A stretch of 64,000 bases of DNA from Velthaea sp965214335. GTDB taxonomy: Bacteria > Vulcanimicrobiota > Vulcanimicrobiia > Vulcanimicrobiales > Vulcanimicrobiaceae. The DNA lies in contig CBDCBO010000005.1 in assembly GCA_965214335.1 (NCBI GenBank), positions 806,001-870,000 of the forward strand, in the 5' to 3' direction. The notes beneath the pieces are model-generated. The model was not told where the DNA came from and did no database searches. It saw only the letters and a program-made list of their open reading frames with translations. This document shows positions 46,253 to 55,415 of the stretch, piece by piece. Positions within the stretch are counted from its first letter, which is position 1; each line of letters starts with the position of its first letter. A program made the translations under genes and the position numbers.

Positions 46253-47034
46253 TCGACGCCTCACCCGCGTCGGTCGAGACGCAAAATAAGCTTACCGCCG
46301 CCGACGTCGACGTGTTCTACGGGACATTTCAAGCAATCAAGCACGCGTCGCTCAAAATGGCCGCGCAAACCGTGACGGCGTTGATCGGGCCGTCGGGATG
46401 CGGAAAGTCGACATTTTTACGTGCGCTCAATCGCATGCACGATTTGACTCCGGGCGCGCGAGTCACCGGCACGGTCATGCTCGACGGCCACGACATTTAT
46501 GCCGCCGACGCCGATCCGGTCGTCATTCGGCACCGCATCGGCATGGTTTTTCAGCGCCCGAATCCGTTCCCCAAAACGATCTACGAGAATGTCTGCTATG
46601 GCCCGAAAATACACGGTGAACGAAATCGCGCGACGTTGGACGCGATCGTCGAAAGTTCGTTGCGTCAAGCGGCGCTTTGGGACGAGGTCAAAGATCGGCT
46701 AAACCGTTCGGCGCTCGATCTTTCCGGCGGCCAACAACAGCGCATGTGCATCGCCCGCGTGTTGGCCGTGCATCCTGAAGTTCTTTTGATGGACGAGCCG
46801 GCGTCGGCGCTCGATCCGATCGCGACCTCGAAGATCGAAGATCTCATCGGCGAACTTAAAAAAGACTATACCGTCGTCATCGTGACGCACTCGATGCAGC
46901 AAGCCGCGCGCATCTCGGAATTCACGGCTTTCTTCCATCTCGGCGAAATCGTCGAAATCGGGACCACCACGAACATCTTCACGCGCCCGCGCGAAAAGCG
47001 AACCGAAGACTACATCACCGGCCGCTTCGGTTAA
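46249..47034 (+). CDS. pstB: Phosphate ABC transporter ATPase PstB
   Basis: A 261-residue ATPase. Walker A is GPSGCGKSTFLR, the PstB-specific stretch LRALNRMHDLTPGARVTG follows, the Q-loop is VFQRPNPFP, the signature LSGGQQQRMCIAR, Walker B LLMDEPASALDP and the H-loop VTHSMQQAAR. It powers PstSCA. GTG 46249 follows GGGAGA. phoU, which usually comes next, is replaced by an unrelated reverse-strand gene. Confidence 0.96.
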   Translation: MIDASPASVETQNKLTAADVDVFYGTFQAIKHASLKMAAQTVTALIGPSGCGKSTFLRALNRMHDLTPGARVTGTVMLDGHDIYAADADPVVIRHRIGMVFQRPNPFPKTIYENVCYGPKIHGERNRATLDAIVESSLRQAALWDEVKDRLNRSALDLSGGQQQRMCIARVLAVHPEVLLMDEPASALDPIATSKIEDLIGELKKDYTVVIVTHSMQQAARISEFTAFFHLGEIVEIGTTTNIFTRPREKRTEDYITGRFG

Positions 47035-47049
47035 TAGCCGGCTCGACGA

Positions 47050-47622
47050 TCATACCTGCACGAGACGCAAGTCGAATCGGACGAAATCCTTGGCGCTGGC
47101 GACCGGCAAGAGTTGCTTGGCCAGCCGCCGCTCCATCGCATGAACGGTGAGATCGTACATGTCGGGCACCACGCCGTTGAGCAGATAGGCACCGGCGCGA
47201 TCGGTGCGAGTCGTATACGCAACCGTGCCGCGCTCGGAATTGATCTGGATCGTCACATTGCCCACGCCGCGGCCGAGACGGTTGGTAATAAACCCGCCGA
47301 TGGCGGTTGCGGGCTCGACGTCGGGATCGTCACCTTCGCCCGGAATGAGGGCCCGGGTCACCAGTTGGTGATGACCGGCCAACACGCCGACGCCGCGAAC
47401 GAGGAGCGAGAGGTAGCCACGGGCCGAGATGACCAAATCGTAGACCCCTTGCGGTAACTTGGTCGTAAAGCGCCCCGAACGGTCGGCATCGAAGCGCATG
47501 ACGCGATTGTCGCGCCCCACGCACGTGATGCGGGCGCCGCTGAGCGGTACGCTCGACCGGCGATCCAACAACGTGCAGCAGAGCGAGCCGGGCTCGACAT
47601 CGGCGCCGCGTGATTGCTCCAT
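47050..47622 (-). CDS. Carboxypeptidase-regulatory-like (CarboxypepD_reg) protein
   Basis: A 190-residue cytoplasmic-looking protein with two prealbumin-like beta-sandwich repeats. The first has DRSGRFTTKLPQGVYDLVIS then ARGYLSL, the second GGFITNRLGRGVGNVTIQIN then DRAGAYLLNGVVPDMYDLTV. Such folds bind or stiffen, usually in exported proteins, but no signal peptide is visible here. Start ATG 47622 (a GTG lies one codon upstream). It is convergent with pstB and divergent from the HTH regulator. Confidence 0.75.
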   Translation of the reverse strand: MEQSRGADVEPGSLCCTLLDRRSSVPLSGARITCVGRDNRVMRFDADRSGRFTTKLPQGVYDLVISARGYLSLLVRGVGVLAGHHQLVTRALIPGEGDDPDVEPATAIGGFITNRLGRGVGNVTIQINSERGTVAYTTRTDRAGAYLLNGVVPDMYDLTVHAMERRLAKQLLPVASAKDFVRFDLRLVQV

Positions 47623-47711
47623 CACCCCGTATCATCGGCGGCATCGGCGCGCAAGTTTATGACCCGCGACACACTACCCGTGGTGAACCGGCAACTCGTT
47701 CGGCGCCGCCG

Positions 47712-47755
47712 TTGACAAACGCCGGCTGACCATTATCGTTATTAATAACAATAAT
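47712..47755 (+). promoter_or_regulatory. Promoter and large palindromic operator of the HTH/CPBP/ABC operon
   Basis: A TTGACA at 47712-47717 is followed after 16 bases by TATCGT. A 24-base palindrome at 47732-47755 overlaps that -10 and the ATG of the regulator: the left arm is ATTATCGTTATT and the right arm AATAACAATAAT, with one mismatched pair. The position and the strong AT content in a GC-rich region suggest autoregulation by the HTH protein that it precedes. Confidence 0.7.
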
Positions 47756-48308
47756 GAAGATTGACCTGTTGATCCATCCGGTGCGCTTGCGAATCATCCA
47801 AGCGCTCGTGCCGGATCGCTGCCTCACCATTGGAGAAATCGGGGCGAGCTTGGACGACATTCCGCAAGCGAGTTTATACCGGCACGTAAATACGTTGGTG
47901 CGCGGCGATGTGCTGGCGGCGGTTGCCGAACGCCAAATTCGCGGCGCGACCGAACGGGTCTACCGCATTGCCGAACGCGGTGCCGACATTGGCCCGGGCG
48001 ATCTGGCCACCGCGACGCCGGCCGATCACCTGCGTTACTTTACGACCTTCGTCGCGACGGTGTTAACCGATTACGGCCGCTATCTCGAGCGCGCGAACAT
48101 CGATCTGGTACGTGACGGCGTCGGCTACCGTCAAGCGTCACTCGAACTTTCCGACGACGAATTCGCGAGCTTCACGGGCGCCTTGAACGCGGCCGTGGCG
48201 CCGTTTCTCGGCCGCCCACCGCGAGCCGACCGTACGCGCCGGACGCTTTCGACGATCGTGATGCCGACCCACCGGCCGGCAAAGAAGGATGCTGTCGATG
48301 GTTGCTAA
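47754..48308 (+). CDS. Winged-helix (ArsR/HTH_20-like) transcriptional regulator
   Basis: A 184-residue regulator. The N-terminal winged helix is ILLIHPVRLRIIQAL-like (DLLIHPVRLRIIQAL here), with LTIGEIGASLDDIPQASLYR as helix-turn-helix and a wing around RGATERVYRIAERG. The C-terminal half is helical (YFTTFVATVLTDYGRYLERA) and probably senses a ligand or dimerises, as in YdfF/HTH_20 regulators. It overlaps the palindrome at its own start and the next gene at its end, so it likely controls the whole four-gene operon. Confidence 0.85.
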   Translation: MKIDLLIHPVRLRIIQALVPDRCLTIGEIGASLDDIPQASLYRHVNTLVRGDVLAAVAERQIRGATERVYRIAERGADIGPGDLATATPADHLRYFTTFVATVLTDYGRYLERANIDLVRDGVGYRQASLELSDDEFASFTGALNAAVAPFLGRPPRADRTRRTLSTIVMPTHRPAKKDAVDGC

Positions 48309-49212
48309 CTCCGTCGATCCACGGCGCGGTGTCGCGACGTTCTTGGGGCTCACCTTCGGCGCGAGTTGGGCGCTCGAAATCGGCTGTTTCTTCGCACCGC
48401 TGCCGGCCGCGGAGCGGTTGGCAATCTGCGCGTTGCTCGCGATGTTCGTGCCGGCCGCCGCCGCCTGGTTGATGCGCGGACCGCTCGGTCACGAAGGCTT
48501 CGCCGATGCCGGGCTCGCGATTCGCTGGCGCCAGTCGTGGCGCGTGTATGTCGCCGCGTATGTCGCCGTTCCGCTGCTCGTCTTCGCGGGATTGGGCGTC
48601 GCGCTCGTGAGTGGCGTGCAGCACTGGGTCTATCCCCCGCAGTTCGTTCTTGACGGCGTCACCAAACGTATTCCGGCCGCCGCCGGCGGTCTGATGGCTG
48701 CGGCCGCGCTCAGCGTGGCGTTGCCGATCAATATGGTGTTCGCGTTCGGCGAAGAGTTTGGCTGGCGCGGCTACTTGCTGCCGCGCTTCGCTGCGCTGGG
48801 CCGGGCGCGCGGCGCCGCGCTCGCCGGCTGCGTGTGGGGGCTGTGGCATGCGCCACTGATCGCGCTATACGGCTTCAATTACCCGGGTCATCCGCTGGCC
48901 GGCGTCGCGACCATGGTGCTGTTCGCGACGGCATTCGGCTTGCTGCAAGGCTGGCTGCGCTATGCGTCGGGTTCCGTTTGGCCCTGCGTCCTGGCGCATG
49001 CGGCGCTCAATGCGCAAGCCGGTTTCGGCCTAATTTTCTTGACTCCGGCCGACTCGCTGCTGCGCGCGCCGGTCGGGCTGTGCGGCGCCGCGCCGTTTGT
49101 CGCGCTCGCCGTGTGGCTCGTCGCGACCAAACGCTTCGACCGAGAACGTGTCGGCCGGTCACTGAAACCCGCGCTACCGCGCGCCGTACATGCGGGCGAT
49201 GCACACTTTTGA
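48298..49212 (+). CDS. CPBP-family intramembrane metalloprotease
   Basis: A 304-residue membrane protein with about eight helices. Motif 1 of the CPBP (Abi) family is FGEEFGWRGYLLPRF, motif 2 GLWHAPLIALYGF and motif 3 CVLAHAALNAQAG. The glutamates and histidines are the metal site. Members process or mature peptides and can give self-immunity in bacteriocin operons. ATG 48298 overlaps the regulator stop; an in-frame ATG at 48289 is also possible. It lies before an ABC-2 exporter, consistent with peptide maturation and export or immunity. Confidence 0.88.
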   Translation: MVANSVDPRRGVATFLGLTFGASWALEIGCFFAPLPAAERLAICALLAMFVPAAAAWLMRGPLGHEGFADAGLAIRWRQSWRVYVAAYVAVPLLVFAGLGVALVSGVQHWVYPPQFVLDGVTKRIPAAAGGLMAAAALSVALPINMVFAFGEEFGWRGYLLPRFAALGRARGAALAGCVWGLWHAPLIALYGFNYPGHPLAGVATMVLFATAFGLLQGWLRYASGSVWPCVLAHAALNAQAGFGLIFLTPADSLLRAPVGLCGAAPFVALAVWLVATKRFDRERVGRSLKPALPRAVHAGDAHF

Positions 49213-49915
49213 GATCGACGGGGTGACCAAAGCGTACCGGGCAATGGTGGCCCTGCAGCCCGTATCGTTGACGTTGCACGCCGGCATCGTCGGCTTGATC
49301 GGTCCCAACGGGGCCGGCAAGTCGTCACTCATGCGCATCCTGGCGACGGTTGCCAAGCCGACGAGTGGTACGCTGCGTTGGGACGGTACCGATATCGTAC
49401 GCAATCCGACGCCGCTGCGCCGCGTGCTCGGCTATTTGCCGCAGGATGCGGGAGTCTATCCACATCTGGACGCGCGTGAATATTTAACCTACATCGCGGC
49501 GCTCAAGAAGCTCGCGTCGCGACTCGCGCGTCCGCAGATCGAAACGCTTTTGGCGTCGCTGGATCTAAGCGCGGTGGCGCAGCGTCCGCTGGGCACGCTA
49601 TCGGGCGGAAATCGACAGCGCGTCGCCATTGCCGCAGCGCTGCTGGGCGACCCGCAACTGCTCATCGTCGATGAGCCCACCGTCGGGTTGGATCCCGAAC
49701 AGCGCATTCGTTTTCGCGAACTGTTGGTTCAACTCGGTCGCGACCGGATCGTGTTGTTGTCCACGCATATCGTCGCGGACCTTGAAACGTGCGCTGATCG
49801 CATCATCATCCTCGCCGGGGGCCGCGTCGTCGCCGACGGCACGCGCGAGCATGTCGTCGCCGGACATCGCTCGCTCGAAGCAGCGTTTCTCAGCTACATC
49901 CGGCCCGCCGCGTGA
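49190..49915 (+). CDS. ABC-2 type transporter ATPase
   Basis: A 241-residue ATPase. Walker A is GPNGAGKSSLM, the Q-loop is LGYLPQDAGVYP, the signature LSGGNRQRV, Walker B LLIVDEPTVGLDP and the H-loop LSTHIVADLETC. The ending SLEAAFLSYI is common in CcmA/DrrA-like exporters. ATG 49190 lies in the CPBP 3' end; ATG 49199 is an alternative. The partner permease starts at the overlapping GTG (GTGA) at 49912. Confidence 0.92.
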   Translation: MRAMHTFEIDGVTKAYRAMVALQPVSLTLHAGIVGLIGPNGAGKSSLMRILATVAKPTSGTLRWDGTDIVRNPTPLRRVLGYLPQDAGVYPHLDAREYLTYIAALKKLASRLARPQIETLLASLDLSAVAQRPLGTLSGGNRQRVAIAAALLGDPQLLIVDEPTVGLDPEQRIRFRELLVQLGRDRIVLLSTHIVADLETCADRIIILAGGRVVADGTREHVVAGHRSLEAAFLSYIRPAA

Positions 49916-51390
49916 GCGCCGTGCTGGCCGTCGCGCGCGCCGACTTGCTCGAACGCAGCCGCACGTTTGCCACGCTTACGGTGCTCGCCGTGGTGCTCGA
50001 ACTCGGCTATCTGTGCGTACCGGATCGCGGCGCCTCGTACGCAACGGTCGATCTGGGCGGTTGGCGCGGCATCTACAATAGCGCCTGGATGGGAGTCAGC
50101 ACCGCGTTGCTGACCGCGTCGTTGCTGCCGCTGCTCGGCTTCTTTTTGATCCGTCCGGCGCAGTCGCGCGACGCGCTATTGGGAACGTACGACCTGATCG
50201 TCAGCGCCCCGCTGGCGCGCGTCTTCGTCGTGCTTGGAAAATGGTTGAGCAATGTTGCCGTCCTCGGGGCGGTTGCCGGCTTGCTCGCCGTCGCGGCGCT
50301 CGTCATGCAACTCGTGCGAGGCGAGGACGCGCACATCGAGCTCGCCGCCTATGCCGTTCCGTTCGCACTCGTCACGTTGCCGGCGTGCGCGGTCGGCGCG
50401 AGTCTGGCATTGGTGATCGCGGCGCTCCCGGGGCTGCGCGGCTTTGCGGGCGGCGTCGTGTGGTTCTTCGTCTGGTCGGCATTGATCGTCGTCCCGCTCA
50501 GTAGCGCGGGTCCCAGCGCCGCCGCGTTCGATCCGCTTGGGGTAACGGTGCTCACCCACGCGCTGCTGCACGCGCCGGGAGCCCTCGTCGCCGGCCAGAG
50601 CCGCTCCGACTTGAGCATCGGGATTTCGGAGCCGGCGCTTCACACGTTCGTGTTCACTCAACCCGTGTGGACGGCTGCCGTTGGCCTGCAACGCGCGGCT
50701 TGGACCGCGGCCGCCGTGCTCATCGTCGCTGCGGCGTCGTCGTTCGCGCTCGTTCCGGGCGCGAAGCGTTCGCGCGGGCGGTTCGAAGACGTGCCGGCTA
50801 CGCTGGCCGCCCGCCTGCCGCTGCCGCCGCTGGTGCGAGCGCAATTCGGGGCGGCGATCGGGCATGCCGGAATGCTCTGGTGCGCCGGCGCGGCGGTACT
50901 TGCCGTGCTCGCCCTGGGGGCACCCGCCGACCTGTTGGCCCGGGCCGTCGTCCCGCTGAGCTGGATTTGGCCGATCGGTCCGGTGGCGTTCGCTACGGTC
51001 ATGGATGCGCGCGCCGGCTGCGATGACGTTTTGCGCGCGACGCCCACGCCGGGGTGGCGCCGGGCACTCGCGCGGAGCACGAGTTGCTTTTTGCTCATGG
51101 CGTTACCGCTCGCGGCCGTGATGCTGCGGGCCGGACCGGCCGGAATCGCGGTGCCGGCGTTGGCATTCAGCGTCGCGGCGGTTGCCGTCGCGGCCGGAAC
51201 ATTGACCCGCTCGGCGCTCTTGTTCGAGGGCACGGCGTTGCTCGTCTGGTACGCGGGCGCGGTCAACCACGTTCCGTTTCTCGACCCGGCCGGGATAACC
51301 GCCGCGCCGGTCGCCGTTATCGGCGCCTGCGCCGGCGTGACCGGATGCGCGGTCGGCATCGCCGGTGTAGCGGCGGCTCGGCGCTCGTAG
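49912..51390 (+). CDS. ABC-2 type permease, large
   Basis: A 492-residue permease with about twelve predicted helices, including LTASLLPLLGFFLIRPA, GKWLSNVAVLGAVAGLLAV, AFALVTLPACAVGAS-like (YAVPFALVTLPACAVGASLA), GGVVWFFVWSALIVV and AVLAVLALGAPADLLARAVV. A cytoplasmic region near residues 275-310 (FEDVPATLAARLPLPPLVRA) separates two six-helix halves, so it may be a fused pair. It completes the regulator/protease/exporter operon. Substrate is unknown. Confidence 0.85.
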   Translation: MSAVLAVARADLLERSRTFATLTVLAVVLELGYLCVPDRGASYATVDLGGWRGIYNSAWMGVSTALLTASLLPLLGFFLIRPAQSRDALLGTYDLIVSAPLARVFVVLGKWLSNVAVLGAVAGLLAVAALVMQLVRGEDAHIELAAYAVPFALVTLPACAVGASLALVIAALPGLRGFAGGVVWFFVWSALIVVPLSSAGPSAAAFDPLGVTVLTHALLHAPGALVAGQSRSDLSIGISEPALHTFVFTQPVWTAAVGLQRAAWTAAAVLIVAAASSFALVPGAKRSRGRFEDVPATLAARLPLPPLVRAQFGAAIGHAGMLWCAGAAVLAVLALGAPADLLARAVVPLSWIWPIGPVAFATVMDARAGCDDVLRATPTPGWRRALARSTSCFLLMALPLAAVMLRAGPAGIAVPALAFSVAAVAVAAGTLTRSALLFEGTALLVWYAGAVNHVPFLDPAGITAAPVAVIGACAGVTGCAVGIAGVAAARRS

Positions 51391-51463
51391 CGCCAATCCG
51401 CGGCCTATATCATCAATTCAGATAAGGGCCGATAACCCTCAATCGGCAAACCAAGCAGGGCTA

Positions 51464-53182
51464 ATGCTTGTTAAATTGAGCCGTTCGAATTTCTTCCTGC
51501 GGTCGGCGTTGGTGCCGACGCTGCTGAGCGCACTCGCTGCCGGCTGTAGCGGCGGCGGCGCCGGCAGTTCGCTGCCGACCGGCGGCGCGGCCGCAATTCC
51601 GGCGGGTTCGGCGCTCGGGGACGCAACGTTATCGGTTGCGGCGGCCGGGCAAACCACGTTCAACACCTGGCCGACGTACGGCTACAACAACGCGCATAAC
51701 GGCTTCAATCCCAATACGCAAATGTTCACCACGGCGAGCATTCCCAAGCTGCATCTGGGCTGGCAGGTCAAACTCGCCGAGAGCGGCACCCAAACGCAAC
51801 CCATTCTCGCTACCGGGATCGGCTCGCACGCGGGCGTACTGTTCGTCGGCGGGCGGAACGGCATTCAATACGCCTACGATGCGCTAAGCGGAGCTAAAGT
51901 CTGGAGCCGGTCGCTCGGCACGGAACAGATGCAGTGCGTCAATCACGGTCCGCTCTTGACGCTGGGCATTCAGGCAACGTCGGTATACGATCCGGTGGCC
52001 AAGGTCGTTTACGTCGTCGACGGCACGAACGCGGCGCCCAACGCGCCGCAGACGATCACGATTTACAAACTCGATCCGGCGACGGGCAACACGCTGGGAT
52101 CGGTCAATATCACGCCCAGCAATTTGCCCGGCGAAATCGACTTCGCGCATACCGGTCTCACGCTCAACAACGGCACACTGTATGTGGGCACCGGGTCGAC
52201 CTGCGACCTATCGTCGTGGCGCGGCCGCATGGCCGCGGTGAACGTCGGCTCGATGACGCTCGGCAATACCTTTTATCCGACCTACAATCAGGGCGCGGCC
52301 TATAGCGGCGGTGGCGTCTGGGGCTGGGGCGGCGTCGCGGTCGACCTGAGCGGCGGCGTGTATTTCGGGGCCGGCAACGCCGATATCAATGCCGGCGCGA
52401 TCGGGCCCAAATCGCCGTTCGTCACCACGACGAACGAACAAGCCGGCTACGGCGAACACGTACTAAAAATGTCGAGCGACTTATCGACCGTGCTCGCTAG
52501 CCACGCCGTGCCGTACACATTCAACGGGACGTCGCGCAATCTCGATCTATCGGGCTCGCCGACATTGTTCGATCCGGTGCACTGTCCCTCGATTCTGGCC
52601 ATCCAAGGCAAAGCCGGCCGGCTCAATTTCTATAGTGCGGCCAACCTCACGAGCGGTCCGCTTGCGAGCTTTACGTTCTCGCAATCCGTCGATGATGTTT
52701 CATTCATCGGCAACGGCGCTTATTCGCCGTTGACTGGCTTGTATTACTCGAACGTCCCGACTGCCAGCGGTGGTTCGATCGAGCCGCCGGGTATGGTCGG
52801 ATTCGGCATCACCGGTTGCACGACGCCCGGAATCGTGTGGCATTCGCAGTTTGGCGCCGACTCGTATACTATCGGTTCGCATGACGGCCAGCCGCGTTCG
52901 GCGCCGACGGTCACCGCCGGAAATGTTATTTTCGTCGCATCGCCGACGGCCGGCGGCACCAGTCAGTTGTGGGCCGTCGATGCGACCGACGGCAACGTTC
53001 TCAACGGCGGCGCACCGCTGCTGACCACCGCCAATCTCATGCGTATGCCGCCCGTCGTGGACGGTCTGTGGGTCTACGTTATGGATCAAGGCGGTAATCT
53101 CTATGGGTTGACGATCGACCCTAAAGTGCCGCGGATCAACGCTCAGTTTCACCAGAGCAGCGAACCGGCACCGGCCTGGTGA
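51464..53182 (+). CDS. PQQ-like beta-propeller lipoprotein
   Basis: A 572-residue exported protein. The lipobox is LSALAAGC with Cys near residue 29, then a Gly/Ser/Ala linker. The propeller starts at NTWPTYGYNNAHNGFNPN. Blades carry FVGGRNGIQYAYDALSGAKVW, VVYVVDGTNAAPN, GTLYVGTGSTCDL and ATDGNVLNGGAP. Such proteins occur as PQQ-dependent dehydrogenases or as BamB-like scaffolds. No PQQ-specific catalytic Asp could be confirmed, so dehydrogenase activity is not claimed. It ends ten bases before the convergent otnK. Confidence 0.85.
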   Translation: MLVKLSRSNFFLRSALVPTLLSALAAGCSGGGAGSSLPTGGAAAIPAGSALGDATLSVAAAGQTTFNTWPTYGYNNAHNGFNPNTQMFTTASIPKLHLGWQVKLAESGTQTQPILATGIGSHAGVLFVGGRNGIQYAYDALSGAKVWSRSLGTEQMQCVNHGPLLTLGIQATSVYDPVAKVVYVVDGTNAAPNAPQTITIYKLDPATGNTLGSVNITPSNLPGEIDFAHTGLTLNNGTLYVGTGSTCDLSSWRGRMAAVNVGSMTLGNTFYPTYNQGAAYSGGGVWGWGGVAVDLSGGVYFGAGNADINAGAIGPKSPFVTTTNEQAGYGEHVLKMSSDLSTVLASHAVPYTFNGTSRNLDLSGSPTLFDPVHCPSILAIQGKAGRLNFYSAANLTSGPLASFTFSQSVDDVSFIGNGAYSPLTGLYYSNVPTASGGSIEPPGMVGFGITGCTTPGIVWHSQFGADSYTIGSHDGQPRSAPTVTAGNVIFVASPTAGGTSQLWAVDATDGNVLNGGAPLLTTANLMRMPPVVDGLWVYVMDQGGNLYGLTIDPKVPRINAQFHQSSEPAPAW

Positions 53183-53192
53183 GGGCGGCGCG

Positions 53193-54467
53193 TTAGCGCA
53201 TCATCGCCAGCGCCGCCGCGAAGAAGTCCCGACCGCCGAAGTTGCCGGACTTGAGCGCGACGAGCAGTTCGCCGTCGGCGTTTCCGAGCGTACGCAGAAC
53301 GGGTACGCCGGGCGCGATTTCGGGGCCGACGAGAAACGCCGGGATGCCCAGCCGGTCAACCGCCGCGCCCGACGTCTCGCCTCCCGCGACGATCAGCCGC
53401 TTCACGCCCCGGCGCACGAGTTCGGCAACGATTGTCGATGTAGCGGCTTCGATCGCCCGCCCCGCGACCTCCCGACCGTATTTAGCTTGCAATTGCGCGA
53501 CCTGAGCCGGTGGAGCTCCGGCGGCTACGAGCACCGGGCCACGCTCGAGACGTTCGGCCGCCCAGGCAACCGCCGCTTCGACCTCGTCCGATCCGCTGAG
53601 CAACCGCTCGGGATCGAGCCGCCGGACGGGCATCGCCGCTTCGGCGACGGCGATCTGTTCGAGCGTCGCCTGCGAGCAGCTGCCGGCGACGATCGCCGCA
53701 TAGCCGCCCACGGGTTGCGTCGCGTCGGCGCCGGTGTGCGCGCGTCCACCGCGCTGCCGGACAACGGCCCGAGCTAGGCCCAGTCCCAAGCCTGAGGCTC
53801 CGGTTGATAGCGGCGCCTCGAGCGCGACCGTGCCGAGCGCCTCGAGATCGCGCTCGAACACCGCATCCGCGATCGCCGCGCCGTTGCCGGCCGCCGCCAG
53901 CACGCCCAGCCGAGCCCGGATTGCGTCGGGCCCACCGGCGACGGTGACGATGTCGAGCAGGCCGACGGGCGCGCGCGATTGCCGTTCGAGCACGGTAACG
54001 AGATTCGCGTCGTGCATCGGGTTGAGCGGGTGGTCTTTGAGCGGGCTTTCGTTGAGCAACATATTTCCGACGAACAGGCGGCCCAGGTAGACGGTCCGGC
54101 CGGTCTGCGGAAAGGCCGGTGTGACGATTGCAACACCGGCGCCGGACGCCGCACGCAGAGCGTCGGTAACCGGCCCAATGTTGCCGTCGTCGGTCGAATC
54201 GAAGGTCGAACAGATCTTATAGAGGACGTGCCGCGCGCCGCGTTCGCGCAACCAACGGTCGGCGGCGATAGCCGCAGCGACCGCTTCGGGCGCCGGCACC
54301 GAGCGGATCTTGAGCGAGACGACCACCGCGTCGACATCCGGTACGACGAGTGAAGCGGCCGGAATACCGATGGTCTGCACCGTGCGCAGACCATTCTGCG
54401 AAAGCGTATTGGCGAGATCCGACGCGCCCGTATAGTCGTCGGCGATCGAACCGAGAATGTATGCCAT
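53193..54467 (-). CDS. otnK: Four-carbon acid sugar kinase (OtnK / DUF1537)
   Basis: A 424-residue kinase of the DUF1537 family, which phosphorylates 3-oxo-tetronates in threonate and erythronate breakdown. The N-terminal substrate domain opens with GSIADDYTGASDLANTL and holds YKICSTFDSTDDGNIGPV. The C-terminal ATP domain has IVAGSCSQATLEQI, VRRGVKRLIVAGGETSGAAV and GNFGGRDFFAAAL. It is last in the operon with the MFS carrier and the dehydrogenase; the usual aldolase OtnC/LtnC is missing in the window. Confidence 0.93.
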   Translation of the reverse strand: MAYILGSIADDYTGASDLANTLSQNGLRTVQTIGIPAASLVVPDVDAVVVSLKIRSVPAPEAVAAAIAADRWLRERGARHVLYKICSTFDSTDDGNIGPVTDALRAASGAGVAIVTPAFPQTGRTVYLGRLFVGNMLLNESPLKDHPLNPMHDANLVTVLERQSRAPVGLLDIVTVAGGPDAIRARLGVLAAAGNGAAIADAVFERDLEALGTVALEAPLSTGASGLGLGLARAVVRQRGGRAHTGADATQPVGGYAAIVAGSCSQATLEQIAVAEAAMPVRRLDPERLLSGSDEVEAAVAWAAERLERGPVLVAAGAPPAQVAQLQAKYGREVAGRAIEAATSTIVAELVRRGVKRLIVAGGETSGAAVDRLGIPAFLVGPEIAPGVPVLRTLGNADGELLVALKSGNFGGRDFFAAALAMMR

Positions 54468-54491
54468 GCGAGTGCTGCGCGAACCGCCGGG

Positions 54492-55415
54492 TTACGGCGT
54501 TTTGACGGGAAGCGTCGTACCCGATAACTGCGCGTATACGCGCGCCAGCGACGCATCATCGTCGCGGCCCATCCCCGCACCGGCCGCCGCGAGATACATC
54601 TGCAACGCCGCCGCAGCGAGCGGTACCGGGTAGCGTTGGGCGCGCGCCATGTCCTGGACGATGCCCAAATCCTTGACGAAGATTTCGACGGCGCTCATCG
54701 GCGTGTAATCACCCGCCAGCACGTGCGGAACGCGATTCTCGAACATCCATGAATTGCCGGCCGAGGCCGTGATGACCTCATAAACTTTCGCTAGATCGAG
54801 ACCCTGCTTTGCCGCAAAGGTGATCGCTTCGCTGGCCGCTGCAATGTGCACGCCCGCCAAAAGTTGATTGATCATTTTAAAGGCAGCGCCGACTCCCGGC
54901 GCGTCGCCCAATTCGTAAACTTTGGCGGCCATGGCGTCGAGCGCCGGTCGCGCCCGCTCGAAGGCTTGCGCTGAGCCGGAAGCCATGATCGTCAACTCGC
55001 CGGATGCCGCACGCGCCGCGCCGCCGGACATTGGTGCATCCAAATACAGCCGGCCCGATGATTCTAAGCGCTCGGCCAATCGCCGCGCGACGGCCGGATC
55101 CATCGTTGCCGACGACACGAATACCGCACCCGGTTGGAGCGTGCCGGCGACGCCGTCGGGTCCGAACAGGACGGCCTCGGTTTGCGCCGCGTTGACGACA
55201 ACGGAGACAACGATGTCCGCATCGACCGCTGCGGCGGCGGGAGTATCGGCACCCCGGCCGCCGTCTTCGGCAACGAAGCGTTGCACCGCGTCCGCGACAA
55301 CGTCGAAGCCCACGACGTCGAGCCCGGCTCGTTTGAGCGAGCGCGCCATGCCCAGGCCCATCGATCCCAGGCCGACGATCGCCACGCGCGTTGGTTCTTG
55401 CACGGGTCGCCGCAT
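54492..55415 (-). CDS. ltnD: L-threonate (tetronate) dehydrogenase LtnD-like
   Basis: A 307-residue beta-hydroxyacid dehydrogenase. The Rossmann motif is VAIVGLGSMGLGMARSL, then VFVSSATMDPAVAR, the substrate motif FLDAPMSGGAARA-like (YLDAPMSGGAARAASGELT here), the catalytic Lys in GAAFKMINQLLAG and the C-terminal GNSWMFENRVPHVL typical of LtnD. It oxidises threonate at C2 for OtnK. It overlaps the carrier gene by one base and precedes otnK by 24 bases. Confidence 0.92.
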   Translation of the reverse strand: MRRPVQEPTRVAIVGLGSMGLGMARSLKRAGLDVVGFDVVADAVQRFVAEDGGRGADTPAAAAVDADIVVSVVVNAAQTEAVLFGPDGVAGTLQPGAVFVSSATMDPAVARRLAERLESSGRLYLDAPMSGGAARAASGELTIMASGSAQAFERARPALDAMAAKVYELGDAPGVGAAFKMINQLLAGVHIAAASEAITFAAKQGLDLAKVYEVITASAGNSWMFENRVPHVLAGDYTPMSAVEIFVKDLGIVQDMARAQRYPVPLAAAALQMYLAAAGAGMGRDDDASLARVYAQLSGTTLPVKTP

